Shown here: piece by piece, positions 1-7,574 of the stretch
How positions within the stretch are numbered: the stretch's first letter is position 1
Layout: every line of letters begins with the position of its first letter
Assembly (NCBI RefSeq): GCF_009467825.1
Contig: NZ_WIOK01000008.1
Coordinates: 62,001-126,000 of the forward strand
Reading direction: 5' to 3'
Length of the DNA stretch: 64,000 nt
Origin: Cyclobacterium xiamenense
GTDB lineage: Bacteria; Bacteroidota; Bacteroidia; Cytophagales; Cyclobacteriaceae
Translations under genes and position numbers: made by a program
The notes under the pieces: generated by a model
Told to the model about the DNA's origin: nothing
What the model saw: only the letters and a program-made list of their open reading frames with translations
Database searches by the model: none

Positions 1-1040
1 AGAAAGAAAAAGGCCTGGATGCCATTTGTTGTTCTACCCCGGACAATACCCATGCCTTTGTTACTTACGCGTCTATGAAATCCGGCAAACATGTCTACTG
101 CGAAAAGCCGCTGACGCACAATATTTGGGAGGCCCGAATGATCAAACAATTGACGAAGGAAACCGGGCTGGCCACGCAAATGGGCAATGTGGGCCACAGT
201 ACCGACGGTATCCGGCAGACCGTGGAGTATTTGCGTGCGGGTGTAATCGGTGAGGTAAGGGAAACCCATTCCTGGGTACCCGCTTCCCGTTGGATTCCCG
301 AACTCCGGGGCTTGCCGACAACGGGCACGACCAAACCGCACGGCCTTGATTGGGACCTTTGGCTGGGCCCCTCCGCAAACAGACCGTATCACGAATGGTA
401 TTCGCCGGTTACCTGGCGGGATTTTTGGGATTTTGGTTGTGGAGCACTCGGGGACTTTGGCTGTCACGATATGGATGCGGCTACCTGGGCCTTCGAATTG
501 GGCTATCCCGAAACCATTGAAGTATTCCCTGCAGGATTTAGCAACGAACACATCGCTCCTTACGGCGAAATCGGGTACTACCGTTTTCCCGAGAATAATA
601 CCGGCAAGCCGATCGACCTGACCTGGTATTCCGGAGGGGTTAAACCGCCGCTTCACCCTTCCCTGCCACAAGGCTATCAGTGGCCCTCCAGGGGCACCTT
701 GTTTGTCGGTGACAAAGGCATCATCGTTAATGGGGGCGATCGCGTGCCGCACGTGTTTCCGGAAAGCCTGGCTACAAGCATGAAGCAGCCGAAAGAAGTC
801 ATTCCACGTTCAAAGGGCCATTTCAGGGATTGGGTCGATGCGATAAAAGGCGGGGCTGCTGCCAGTGCAAATTTCGAATACGGGGCACACCTTACTGAAA
901 TCACCCTTCTTGGTGTCCTTTCCCTGCGGATGCGGGGACAGAAAATTCATTGGGATTCACAAAACCTTAAGGCAAAAGGCCTGGATGCAGCAGATGCCTA
1001 CATCAAGGAACCGGTCAGGCCGGGATGGGAAATGAGCTAA
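1..1040 (+). CDS. Gfo/Idh/MocA-family oxidoreductase, 5'-truncated
   Basis: The frame is open from the first bases of the window, so the N-terminal NAD-binding Rossmann half lies outside; about 345 residues are visible. The visible part starts in the segment leading to the family signature EKPLTHN, which holds the conserved Lys of Gfo/Idh/MocA enzymes, and continues through the substrate-binding C-terminal domain (WDLWLGP, DFGCHDMD, GDKGI). Many members of this type in Bacteroidota are secreted or periplasmic and act on glycosides or inositols through NAD-dependent oxidation; the substrate cannot be read here. The gene ends just before a hairpin terminator and converges on batA. The DUF1080 and GMC genes further along the window could act in related sugar oxidation, but they are 44 kb away. 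Family assignment is firm, substrate unknown. Confidence 0.9.
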   Translation, partial: KEKGLDAICCSTPDNTHAFVTYASMKSGKHVYCEKPLTHNIWEARMIKQLTKETGLATQMGNVGHSTDGIRQTVEYLRAGVIGEVRETHSWVPASRWIPELRGLPTTGTTKPHGLDWDLWLGPSANRPYHEWYSPVTWRDFWDFGCGALGDFGCHDMDAATWAFELGYPETIEVFPAGFSNEHIAPYGEIGYYRFPENNTGKPIDLTWYSGGVKPPLHPSLPQGYQWPSRGTLFVGDKGIIVNGGDRVPHVFPESLATSMKQPKEVIPRSKGHFRDWVDAIKGGAAASANFEYGAHLTEITLLGVLSLRMRGQKIHWDSQNLKAKGLDAADAYIKEPVRPGWEMS

Positions 1041-1068
1041 AAAGGCTCAAATTAATGGAAAAAGATGG

Positions 1069-1097
1069 CCCCGGTCCCAAAAAGATCGGGGTTTTTT
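1069..1097 (+). terminator. Intrinsic terminator after the Gfo/Idh gene
   Basis: An 8-bp stem (CCCCGGTC at 1069-1076 with GATCGGGG at 1084-1091, one G-U pair) and a 7-nt loop are followed by six T. It lies between two convergent genes, and a looser T-rich run also follows on the other strand, so it may serve batA too. Confidence 0.75.
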
Positions 1098-1114
1098 ACT
1101 ATTCAGAATCGGGA

Positions 1115-2155
1115 TTAATCCAGCAAGAAATTATTGAAAAAGGTGCTCTTTAAAACCATCCAGGCGAAGAAGAACAAAATTCCCCAAAACAGGTACGGCC
1201 GGTAGTAGTCCATCGTCTCCTTGTACCTGGATTCGATAATTTCGGCTTTTTCCAATTCGTCAATTCGCGTAAAGATGTTTTCGAGGGCTCCGTCATCGGA
1301 TGCCCGGAAAAATTCCCCCTCGGTAATGCTGGCAATGTTGCGGAGAGTTTCCTCGTTGAGGTAACTTTCGATCATTTGCGGCCTGCCGAAGAAGTCGGTC
1401 CCGTAGGGTACCATTCCATCTTTTCCCACAGCAATGGTATAGATTTTTATGTCCATGGCTTCGGCCAGCTGTGCGGCAAATACCGGGTCCACATTGCCGG
1501 CGTTATTGTCTCCATCGCTGAGCAACACCATTACCTTCGATTTGGCTTCCGATTCGCGCATCCGATTGGTAGCGGTAGAAACAGCACTGCCAATGGCCGT
1601 TCCCTTGGCATCCATCATGTTGAAGGTAATGCTACCTACCAGGTCAGTCAGGAGTTCGTAATCCGTGGTAAGCGGAGCAAGCGAAAACGCTTCGCCCGAA
1701 AAAATCACCATGCCAATCCGGTCGGCTATTCGGCCATTGATAAAATCAATGGCTGTTTCCTTGGCGGCTTCCAGCCGGTTGGGAGTAAAGTCCTGCAGGT
1801 CCATGGATTCTGAAATATCCATTACCAGCATGATGTCTATGCCTTCGGTGTATTGTTCGACTTTCTCATTGGTTCGCTGTGGCCTTGCCAGGGCAATAAC
1901 CACCATCCACATGGCCAGTAGAAAGAAAAGCGATGGGATCAGGCGCAAATAGGTCCAGGGATTTTTTCTGGCAGCTATCTTGGGCAGCGAAAGCTCCAAG
2001 ACCGGTTTTTTCAGAAATTTGATAAACTTTCTGACGAGCAAGAAAAGGGGGATAACCCAAATTAAATGAAGTAGGAAAAAATTCTCCCATTCAAACGATC
2101 GGAAGGTTTCGGGTGCAAACCAGCTCCAGGAGATATAGGAAGAGGTATCATTCAT
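1115..2155 (-). CDS. batA: BatA-like von Willebrand factor A membrane protein
   Basis: 346 residues from the ATG at 2155. An N-terminal membrane segment (FFLLHLIWVIPLFLLV) and a second one (LFFLLAMWMVVIAL) precede a VWA domain with the complete MIDAS motif DISES at about residues 113-117. A final hydrophobic segment (YLFWGILFFFAWMVL) is near the C-terminus. This is the BatA/BatB architecture of the Bacteroides aerotolerance operon. The VWA domain would face the periplasm or cytoplasmic face next to the inner membrane and bind a metal-dependent protein partner. The frame also has an upstream TTG at 2173, preceded by GGAAG, but the ATG gives an 8-nt overlap with the upstream gene, matching the other junction in this operon. 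No batB, batC or batD follows; the next gene is convergent. Confidence 0.85.
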   Translation of the reverse strand: MNDTSSYISWSWFAPETFRSFEWENFFLLHLIWVIPLFLLVRKFIKFLKKPVLELSLPKIAARKNPWTYLRLIPSLFFLLAMWMVVIALARPQRTNEKVEQYTEGIDIMLVMDISESMDLQDFTPNRLEAAKETAIDFINGRIADRIGMVIFSGEAFSLAPLTTDYELLTDLVGSITFNMMDAKGTAIGSAVSTATNRMRESEAKSKVMVLLSDGDNNAGNVDPVFAAQLAEAMDIKIYTIAVGKDGMVPYGTDFFGRPQMIESYLNEETLRNIASITEGEFFRASDDGALENIFTRIDELEKAEIIESRYKETMDYYRPYLFWGILFFFAWMVLKSTFFNNFLLD

Positions 2156-3053
2156 GATGGTGAATTTTTTCAATTTTTTCTTCCAATTGATTTCTTGAGA
2201 TTTGCAGCAGGTTTTCGCAAGCCTCGCGGATATTGTTGTCCACCCGGTTGGCGTAAATTATTAATTCGATTTTCCTGAAATCAGTTACTACTTCCGGCTG
2301 CTGAAGGAACGCAGCCGTTTCGGTGGCGGTCCACTCTCTAAACGGAAGCCCGGTTAAGTTTTCCAGGTAACTTTTCCAAAGACCCAGCAGCTCGTCGGCC
2401 TCCTGGATTTGAGGATTGTTTACCAATTGTTTCATCGATAGCTCCCAGTCCTCCACGAAGCGTTTGAATTTCCTTTTTTCCCGGTACACCTGCCAGCGTT
2501 TTTTCAAGCCCTCTCCAAAAAAGTAAAAACCTGCGATCAAAAGAACCACAACCACCAGGATGCCCACGATCAGGTAGGGGTAGTTGAAGGAAGGAGGAAT
2601 GTATTGGTAGCTGTCGTTTTGGCGAAAGGAAAGCTCCTCCGGTATTTCATCGATGGTCAGCACCAGGTGCAGCGGTGCGGGCTCAGGTACGTGGTGTATG
2701 CTATCGTACCGAACGATTTCAAAAACAGGAATGCGGTAATTTTGCACCGAATCCAGCGAAAAGTTTGATAGCCAGTAAACGGCGCTGTCCAGGGTGACGC
2801 CATCCGCCGTGGCGGAGGTAAAGGTTTGCTTGCCCAGGTATTCGAAATCGCCAAAGCGATAGGTAGAGTCTGGAAACAAAACAGGCATCTCGCTCGGATA
2901 GCGTGCCTTTAGTACGTAGCCTACTCGCTCGCCCAATCGGGCCGAGTCCTGCAAAAAGTACCCTTCTACCGCCACGTCCTGCCCTTGAGAAAGGCTTGGT
3001 TGCAGTACCAGTACCATCCATACACCTACCACTAGCTTCCCGATTTTATCCAC
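2148..3053 (-). CDS. Bat-operon membrane protein, DUF4381-like (function unknown)
   Basis: 301 residues. A signal peptide (residues 1-24, ending near LSQG) is followed by a 140-residue extracytoplasmic beta-rich domain, one membrane segment (PYLIVGILVVVVLLIAGFYFF, about 160-180) and a charged helical cytoplasmic tail. This layout and its place between the DUF58 and BatA genes match the uncharacterised membrane proteins of bacterial MoxR/Bat loci. The start is a GTG: an in-frame stop lies just upstream and the next ATG would cut into the signal peptide. It overlaps the DUF58 stop by 8 nt and batA by 8 nt, so the three proteins are probably made in fixed ratio as one complex. Biochemical role unknown. 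Confidence 0.75.
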   Translation of the reverse strand: MDKIGKLVVGVWMVLVLQPSLSQGQDVAVEGYFLQDSARLGERVGYVLKARYPSEMPVLFPDSTYRFGDFEYLGKQTFTSATADGVTLDSAVYWLSNFSLDSVQNYRIPVFEIVRYDSIHHVPEPAPLHLVLTIDEIPEELSFRQNDSYQYIPPSFNYPYLIVGILVVVVLLIAGFYFFGEGLKKRWQVYREKRKFKRFVEDWELSMKQLVNNPQIQEADELLGLWKSYLENLTGLPFREWTATETAAFLQQPEVVTDFRKIELIIYANRVDNNIREACENLLQISRNQLEEKIEKIHHHE

Positions 3054-3924
3054 GTTTCATGGTTTTATTTCTCAACTTAAATAATTCCATTAGCGGGAGT
3101 ACAATATCCTGCCGGGTGTCTATTTGTAGGTAATTGATCTGATTTTTTTTGCAAAACTCTTTGAGATGCTGCCGTTCACTGCCGAACGAAGAAGAAATCT
3201 TTCTGGAAAAACCGCCAAAAGCCGTATTCACCCAGGTAGTTTTCCCCGCTTCCTTGTCGTAAACGGGAATGATGCCCAGGGAAGGAAGCGCAGACTCGAT
3301 TGGGTCCGTAAGCTGTAAGACCACCAGATCGTGCTTGGTCGCCAGTGCTTTCAGCGGTCGTTCGTAACCGGTGTCAATGAAATCGGAGATGACGATGAGA
3401 ATGCTTCTTTTCTTAATCAAGTTGAGGCAAAAGGTGAACATGCCGTTCAGGTCGGTTTGCTGGGACTTCTTTTCCTCAGCAAAAATGCCTTTTATGATTT
3501 TCACTGCTTGCCGGCTCCCTTTTCCAGGCAGAATAATCTTTTCTTTTGTATCCGAATAACTGATCAGACCCGTTTGCGAGCCCTCGTGAATGGCTGCCAA
3601 TGTGAGCACGCCTGCAATTTCTCGTCCCAGGTCAATTTTCTTCCGATCCTTACTCCCGATTTCCTGCGAGCCACTTACGTCAAGTAAAAAATAGACCGAT
3701 TGATCCTTGTCTTCCTTAAAGGTTTTTACAAAGGTTCCGTGCCCTTTGGCGGATACTTTCCACTCAATAGTTCGGATATCGTCCCCATACTGGTAGGGAC
3801 GCAGGTCGTCAAACTCCAGCCCGGCACCCTTAAAGATGGAATGGTGGTCACCCTGCAGGTGACTATTGGCCACCTTTCTCAGGATGATTTCATACCTTCT
3901 TAGTTTTTTTATCAGTTGGTTCAT
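3046..3924 (-). CDS. DUF58 domain protein (Bat/MoxR locus)
   Basis: 292 residues, no signal peptide or membrane segment. The DUF58 core G-x-G-x-EFDDLRPYQYGDD-R-IEWKVSAK occupies residues 33-60 and a VWA-like fold follows, with the D82-V-S-G-S MIDAS-type motif. DUF58 proteins are usually the cytosolic partners of MoxR AAA+ ATPases, thought to act as chaperone-like complexes in envelope stress and aerotolerance. The gene heads a three-gene overlapping operon (DUF58, membrane protein, BatA). The moxR gene that normally precedes it is absent: upstream lies a divergent DUF4296 gene. It may be elsewhere in the genome. Confidence 0.88.
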   Translation of the reverse strand: MNQLIKKLRRYEIILRKVANSHLQGDHHSIFKGAGLEFDDLRPYQYGDDIRTIEWKVSAKGHGTFVKTFKEDKDQSVYFLLDVSGSQEIGSKDRKKIDLGREIAGVLTLAAIHEGSQTGLISYSDTKEKIILPGKGSRQAVKIIKGIFAEEKKSQQTDLNGMFTFCLNLIKKRSILIVISDFIDTGYERPLKALATKHDLVVLQLTDPIESALPSLGIIPVYDKEAGKTTWVNTAFGGFSRKISSSFGSERQHLKEFCKKNQINYLQIDTRQDIVLPLMELFKLRNKTMKRG

Positions 3925-3994
3925 TTTTCAGTTACAATGAAAAGCCTAATTTAGCAGTCTCCCGTGAATAATAAAACGACTTCGCGGTTACTTA

Positions 3995-4026
3995 TTGCCA
4001 ATTGTAAAAGGAATTGGGTAATTTTG
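3995..4026 (+). promoter_or_regulatory. Possible promoter for the DUF4296-mutS2 pair
   Basis: TAATTTTG at 4019-4026 fits the Bacteroidota -7 box TAnnTTTG, and a TTG lies 21 nt upstream at 3995-3997. If used, transcription would begin at or next to the GTG start at 4031, giving an almost leaderless mRNA, which is a reason for caution. Confidence 0.3.
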
Positions 4027-4030
4027 TGGT

Positions 4031-4366
4031 GTGAATAGTATACGTCGAGTAGTTGCACTCTTTTTGGTGATGGTTTCCTGCGGTCCCGATGAGAAGCCAG
4101 AAGAGCTTTTGTCAGAGGACACCATGGTAGAAATCCTCGTGGATATTCACCTCGCCGAGGGATTTGTTCAGTCCCTTTCCATACCTTATGATTCCTCCAA
4201 AGTACTCTACCCCATACTAGAAAGACAAATTTTTGAAAAACATGGTGTTGCCGACAGCGTTTACATCCAGAGTCTGGAATATTACCTTCTGGATGCTGCC
4301 AAAATGGAATACCTCTACGAACGGACGATAGATTCGTTGACGTTGAAAGAAAAAATCACCCGATAA
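4031..4366 (+). CDS. DUF4296 domain lipoprotein
   Basis: 111 residues. The N-terminus is a lipoprotein signal with lipobox LVMVSC and Cys17 as the predicted lipidated residue, followed by an acidic linker (GPDEKPEE). The remaining 90 residues match the DUF4296 pattern of Bacteroidota lipoproteins (M-x-x-I-L-x-D-I-H-L-A-E near the front, and a helical Y-Y-L segment). Function is unknown; it is probably anchored in an envelope membrane. The start is GTG. The stop is 3 nt from the mutS2 start, so the two are probably co-transcribed, although no functional link is evident. Confidence 0.8.
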   Translation: MNSIRRVVALFLVMVSCGPDEKPEELLSEDTMVEILVDIHLAEGFVQSLSIPYDSSKVLYPILERQIFEKHGVADSVYIQSLEYYLLDAAKMEYLYERTIDSLTLKEKITR

Positions 4367-4369
4367 TCA

Positions 4370-6763
4370 ATGAAATTGTATCCAACGAATCTGGAAGAGA
4401 AAATCGATTTTGACAAAATCAAAGAATTGATCAAAGAGGAGTGTACCAGTACGCTGGGCGCGGATTTCGTTAAAAAAGTCTCGTTTTCCAGGGATCGGGT
4501 CCTGCTTACCAAATTGCTGGCGCAGACGGATGAATTCCGCAAAATTCTTGTTTCCGGCGAACTCTTCCCCTCCTCGAATTTTATCAATATTTACCCCTAT
4601 TTGGACAAGGCAAAAATAGCGGGTACGTTTCTGTTTGAGGACGAATTTCATGAAATCCGGCTGGGATTAAAGACCCTGGAGGGCTGCGTGGCCTTCTTCC
4701 ACCGGTTTCAGGAAGAATACCCGCAACTGCATCAGCTGCTAGGCATGGTGGAGGAAGACATACCTTTGGAAAAAAGTATTGGGCGGGTGCTCGATGACAA
4801 GGGCAAGGTAAAAAACAACGCATCCCAGGAGTTAAATTTAATCCGTACGCAACTGGCTTACGAAGAGAGCCGCATCCGCAAAGTACTGGAACAAATCTAC
4901 CGCTCGGTCAAAGCACAGGGGTTTACCCCCGAAGATGCGTCGGTCACCATTCGTGCGGGTAGAATGGTGATTCCGGTTTTGGCCGAATACAAAAAGCGAA
5001 TCAAAGGTTTTATCCACGATGAATCGGCCACCGGACAAACCGTTTACCTGGAACCTGCGGAAGTCCTGGACATCAACAATGAGATAAAAGACCTGGAGTA
5101 CATGGAACGCCGGGAAGTGCAGAAGATCCTGACCAAGCTTACAGACGAACTTCGCGGATATATTCCAGCCCTAAGGCGGGCCTTTTATTTTTTGGGGATG
5201 GTGGATTTTATCCGCGCCAAAGCAAAATTTGCGCTTAAAATCAATGCGGTAAATCCCGAAATGGCTCGGGTGCGGGAGATGTCCTGGCTGAAAGCCCGAC
5301 ACCCGCTACTGGAAATGGCGCTTCGTCAGCAACGGAAAGCAATCGTCCCGGTCAGCCTTTCCCTGGACCCCAACCACCGGCTGCTGGTGATTTCGGGACC
5401 CAATGCCGGGGGAAAATCCGTTACCTTGAAAACCGTAGCCCTTGTCCAGTATATGTACCAATGTGGCCTGTTGGTTCCCATGGAACCGAATTCCTCCTGC
5501 GCGGTGTTTGATCAATTTTTTATCGATATAGGCGACGAACAAAATATCGAAAACGACCTGAGTACCTATAGTTCCCACTTGATGAACATGAAGCATTTCA
5601 CGCTGCATGCCAACAAGAAAACACTTTTTTTCATCGACGAATTTGGTACCGGTACCGAACCCCAATTTGGCGGTGCGATTGCGGAAGCCATTTTGACGGC
5701 CTTGAATAAGTCTGGAGCCTACGGAATTGTCACCACCCATTACGGAAACCTGAAGCAACTGGCCTCCAAAAGCCAGGGGATGGTCAATGGAGCCATGCGC
5801 TACGATGTGGACGAGTTGGAGCCCTTGTACGAACTGGAAATCGGTAAGCCCGGAAGTTCCTTCGCCTTTGAGATCGCCGGAAAAATCGGGATCGACCAGG
5901 AAATTATCCTTCATGCAAAAGCACAGGTGGGGGAGACCCGCGTCAAATACGACAAGCTGCTGCTAAAAGTAGAAAGTGAAAAAAACAAGTACGAAAGCCT
6001 GCTTTCCGAAATTGAGCGAAAAGACCGCTTGCTGAATCAGCGCCTGCAGGAATACAATTCGCTAAAGACCACCCTGGACGAACAGCGCAAGGCCATTCTA
6101 AACGAAGCCAAAGCCCAGGCCAACGTTCTCCTGGAAGAGGCCAACAAAAAAATCGAGCACACCATCCGTTCCATCAAGGAAACGCAGGCGGACAAACTTG
6201 CCACGCAGCGCGCGAGAAAAGAACTGGATGCGCACAAAACGACCATAAAACCCGAGAAGCAACAAAGCGCACCGCCCAAAACCATTCGGGTCGTGGAGGG
6301 TGAAATCAATCCAGGTGATCAGGTGCGGGTGAAAGACAACGGGGCCCTGGCAGAAGTGCTTGAAATCAAAGGAAAGCAAGTGAGCATTCTGATAGGAGAT
6401 CTCAAGTCCAACGTGAAACTAAGCCGGCTGGAGAAAATTTCCAATACCTCCCTAAAAAAGGAGAAAAAAGCGATAGCCCGACGGATTAGCTACGATACCC
6501 AGTCCAAAATGGCGAATTTCTCCCCCAATCTGGATATCCGCGGAAAAAGAGGAGAGGAAGTCCTTCCCCTGATACAGAACTTCATCGACGAGGGATACAT
6601 GCTGGGCATGAACGAGCTCAAGATCATTCACGGAAAAGGTGACGGCATCTTGCGGGGGCTCACCCGAAACTTCATCAGCAAAATGCCATCTGTGGCCGGC
6701 TTTTCAGACGAACATGCCGACCGGGGAGGTTCGGGGATTACCCTGGTTCAACTCAAATCGTAG
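4370..6763 (+). CDS. mutS2: MutS2 family ATPase with Smr nuclease domain
   Basis: 797 residues, the usual MutS2 length. It lacks the MutS mismatch-recognition domains and begins with the core and clamp helices. The ATPase has Walker A GPNAGGKS near residues 343-350 and the Walker B/signature stretch FFIDEFGTGTEP. A long coiled coil follows (about 510-630) and then a C-terminal Smr domain with both hallmark motifs, LDIRG near 719 and HGKGDG near 753. MutS2 suppresses recombination or rescues collided ribosomes in different bacteria; the Smr domain cleaves branched DNA or RNA. The start ATG at 4370 is 3 nt after the preceding stop. A decayed copy of the last 55 codons lies at 12143-12307. Confidence 0.95.
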   Translation: MKLYPTNLEEKIDFDKIKELIKEECTSTLGADFVKKVSFSRDRVLLTKLLAQTDEFRKILVSGELFPSSNFINIYPYLDKAKIAGTFLFEDEFHEIRLGLKTLEGCVAFFHRFQEEYPQLHQLLGMVEEDIPLEKSIGRVLDDKGKVKNNASQELNLIRTQLAYEESRIRKVLEQIYRSVKAQGFTPEDASVTIRAGRMVIPVLAEYKKRIKGFIHDESATGQTVYLEPAEVLDINNEIKDLEYMERREVQKILTKLTDELRGYIPALRRAFYFLGMVDFIRAKAKFALKINAVNPEMARVREMSWLKARHPLLEMALRQQRKAIVPVSLSLDPNHRLLVISGPNAGGKSVTLKTVALVQYMYQCGLLVPMEPNSSCAVFDQFFIDIGDEQNIENDLSTYSSHLMNMKHFTLHANKKTLFFIDEFGTGTEPQFGGAIAEAILTALNKSGAYGIVTTHYGNLKQLASKSQGMVNGAMRYDVDELEPLYELEIGKPGSSFAFEIAGKIGIDQEIILHAKAQVGETRVKYDKLLLKVESEKNKYESLLSEIERKDRLLNQRLQEYNSLKTTLDEQRKAILNEAKAQANVLLEEANKKIEHTIRSIKETQADKLATQRARKELDAHKTTIKPEKQQSAPPKTIRVVEGEINPGDQVRVKDNGALAEVLEIKGKQVSILIGDLKSNVKLSRLEKISNTSLKKEKKAIARRISYDTQSKMANFSPNLDIRGKRGEEVLPLIQNFIDEGYMLGMNELKIIHGKGDGILRGLTRNFISKMPSVAGFSDEHADRGGSGITLVQLKS

Positions 6764-6840
6764 CAGCCTCACTGCCTGTACGTCTGCTCGTCCAATCACC
6801 GGCAATAATTGCCTTTGCTATTTCATACGGTCAAAACCGC

Positions 6841-6896
6841 TTTTTCCACCGCTGCAGGTCCCCGGGATTAGCGGAAACCCACAGCGGATGGAAAAA
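6841..6896. repeat. Inverted repeat downstream of mutS2
   Basis: TTTTTCCACCGCTG at 6841-6854 is complementary to CAGCGGATGGAAAAA at 6882-6896 with one bulged base. The arms begin with T and end with A on both strands, so it lacks the T-tail of an intrinsic terminator. It sits in the 165-bp gap between the convergent mutS2 and lipoprotein genes. It could be a Rho-related or RNA-stabilising hairpin. Confidence 0.4.
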
Positions 6897-6928
6897 AATC
6901 GGTGTTTGAGACACGGATTACTGGAATG

Positions 6929-7405
6929 CTACTCAAGCCGAACCAGTGCAAATACATACGAACCCGCCAGGGCCGATACCCGTGCGTTTGAAGGTGCCGG
7001 AACGGTCCATTGCAGCTGGAGATTGTTTCCAGTCTGTGTAAAGGAGATTTCCTTATTCGCAGCCGGCTGAACTCCGGTCAGTTCAATCTTTGCAAAGTTC
7101 CCCCCGGCGAAGGACCAAGTACCACTGGCATCGAAGAGCAGGTTGCTGCCTTGTGTACTGTAGGTCTTGCTGCTGCCACTGGAAGTAAATGTGATTTCAA
7201 AATCGATGTAGTCATCGGTCTCATTCGTACCGTCCTTCGTTACCGATCCGCCGTTTCGTACCACCCAGGTTGTTCCTGTTAGCGCTTGTATAGCCACTTC
7301 CTCTGGGCTTGGTTCAGGGGGGGTGGGCTGAGGTTCTTCTTCTTCACATCCAGCCAAATTGACAGCGAGGAATAGCACAAGGAGTATTCGTGTTAAAGCA
7401 ACCAT
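6929..7405 (-). CDS. Small secreted lipoprotein, paralogue of the 12744-13226 protein
   Basis: 158 residues. The lipoprotein signal has lipobox NLAGC and is followed by an acidic, proline-rich linker (EEEEPQPTPPEPSPEE). The rest is a compact beta-rich domain with W-V-V-R-N-G-G-S-V-x-K-D-G, D-F-E-I-x-F, NLLFD, W-x-F-x-G-x-NF and the segment VQPAANKEISFT. The same motifs in the same order occur in the protein at 12744-13226, so the two are clear paralogues. No characterised family is recognised; the fold could be a small lipocalin-like barrel. It lies 169 bp downstream of the giant T9SS protein gene on the same strand and converges on mutS2. The paralogue converges on the decayed mutS2 copy, so gene and neighbour seem to have been duplicated together. 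Confidence 0.75.
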   Translation of the reverse strand: MVALTRILLVLFLAVNLAGCEEEEPQPTPPEPSPEEVAIQALTGTTWVVRNGGSVTKDGTNETDDYIDFEITFTSSGSSKTYSTQGSNLLFDASGTWSFAGGNFAKIELTGVQPAANKEISFTQTGNNLQLQWTVPAPSNARVSALAGSYVFALVRLE

Positions 7406-7525
7406 ACGTCTGATTTATTTTAGAAAGTTTTAAGATCAACTATATATTTTTTATAAAATCCCGGAAAATCGCAGGAAGTGGCTTTTCCCCGGTTTTTTTG
7501 GCGCCTGTTCATAGGCGTTTACTAA

Positions 7526-7562
7526 AGCCTGTACTTCCGATTCCGGTTCGGGAGCACAGGCT
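7526..7562 (-). terminator. Weak hairpin after the T9SS protein gene
   Basis: AGCCTGT and ACAGGCT form the outer arms of a 37-nt hairpin, with a second small CCGA/TCGG stem inside the loop. On the minus strand it follows the stop codon of the giant gene and is followed by a short T-rich run. It may end or attenuate transcription before the lipoprotein gene. Confidence 0.35.
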
Positions 7563-7574
7563 GCTTCATGGACA

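Noticed and set aside
5306-5914. 202-codon minus-strand frame
   Set aside because: Antisense shadow of mutS2 with no recognisable motifs.
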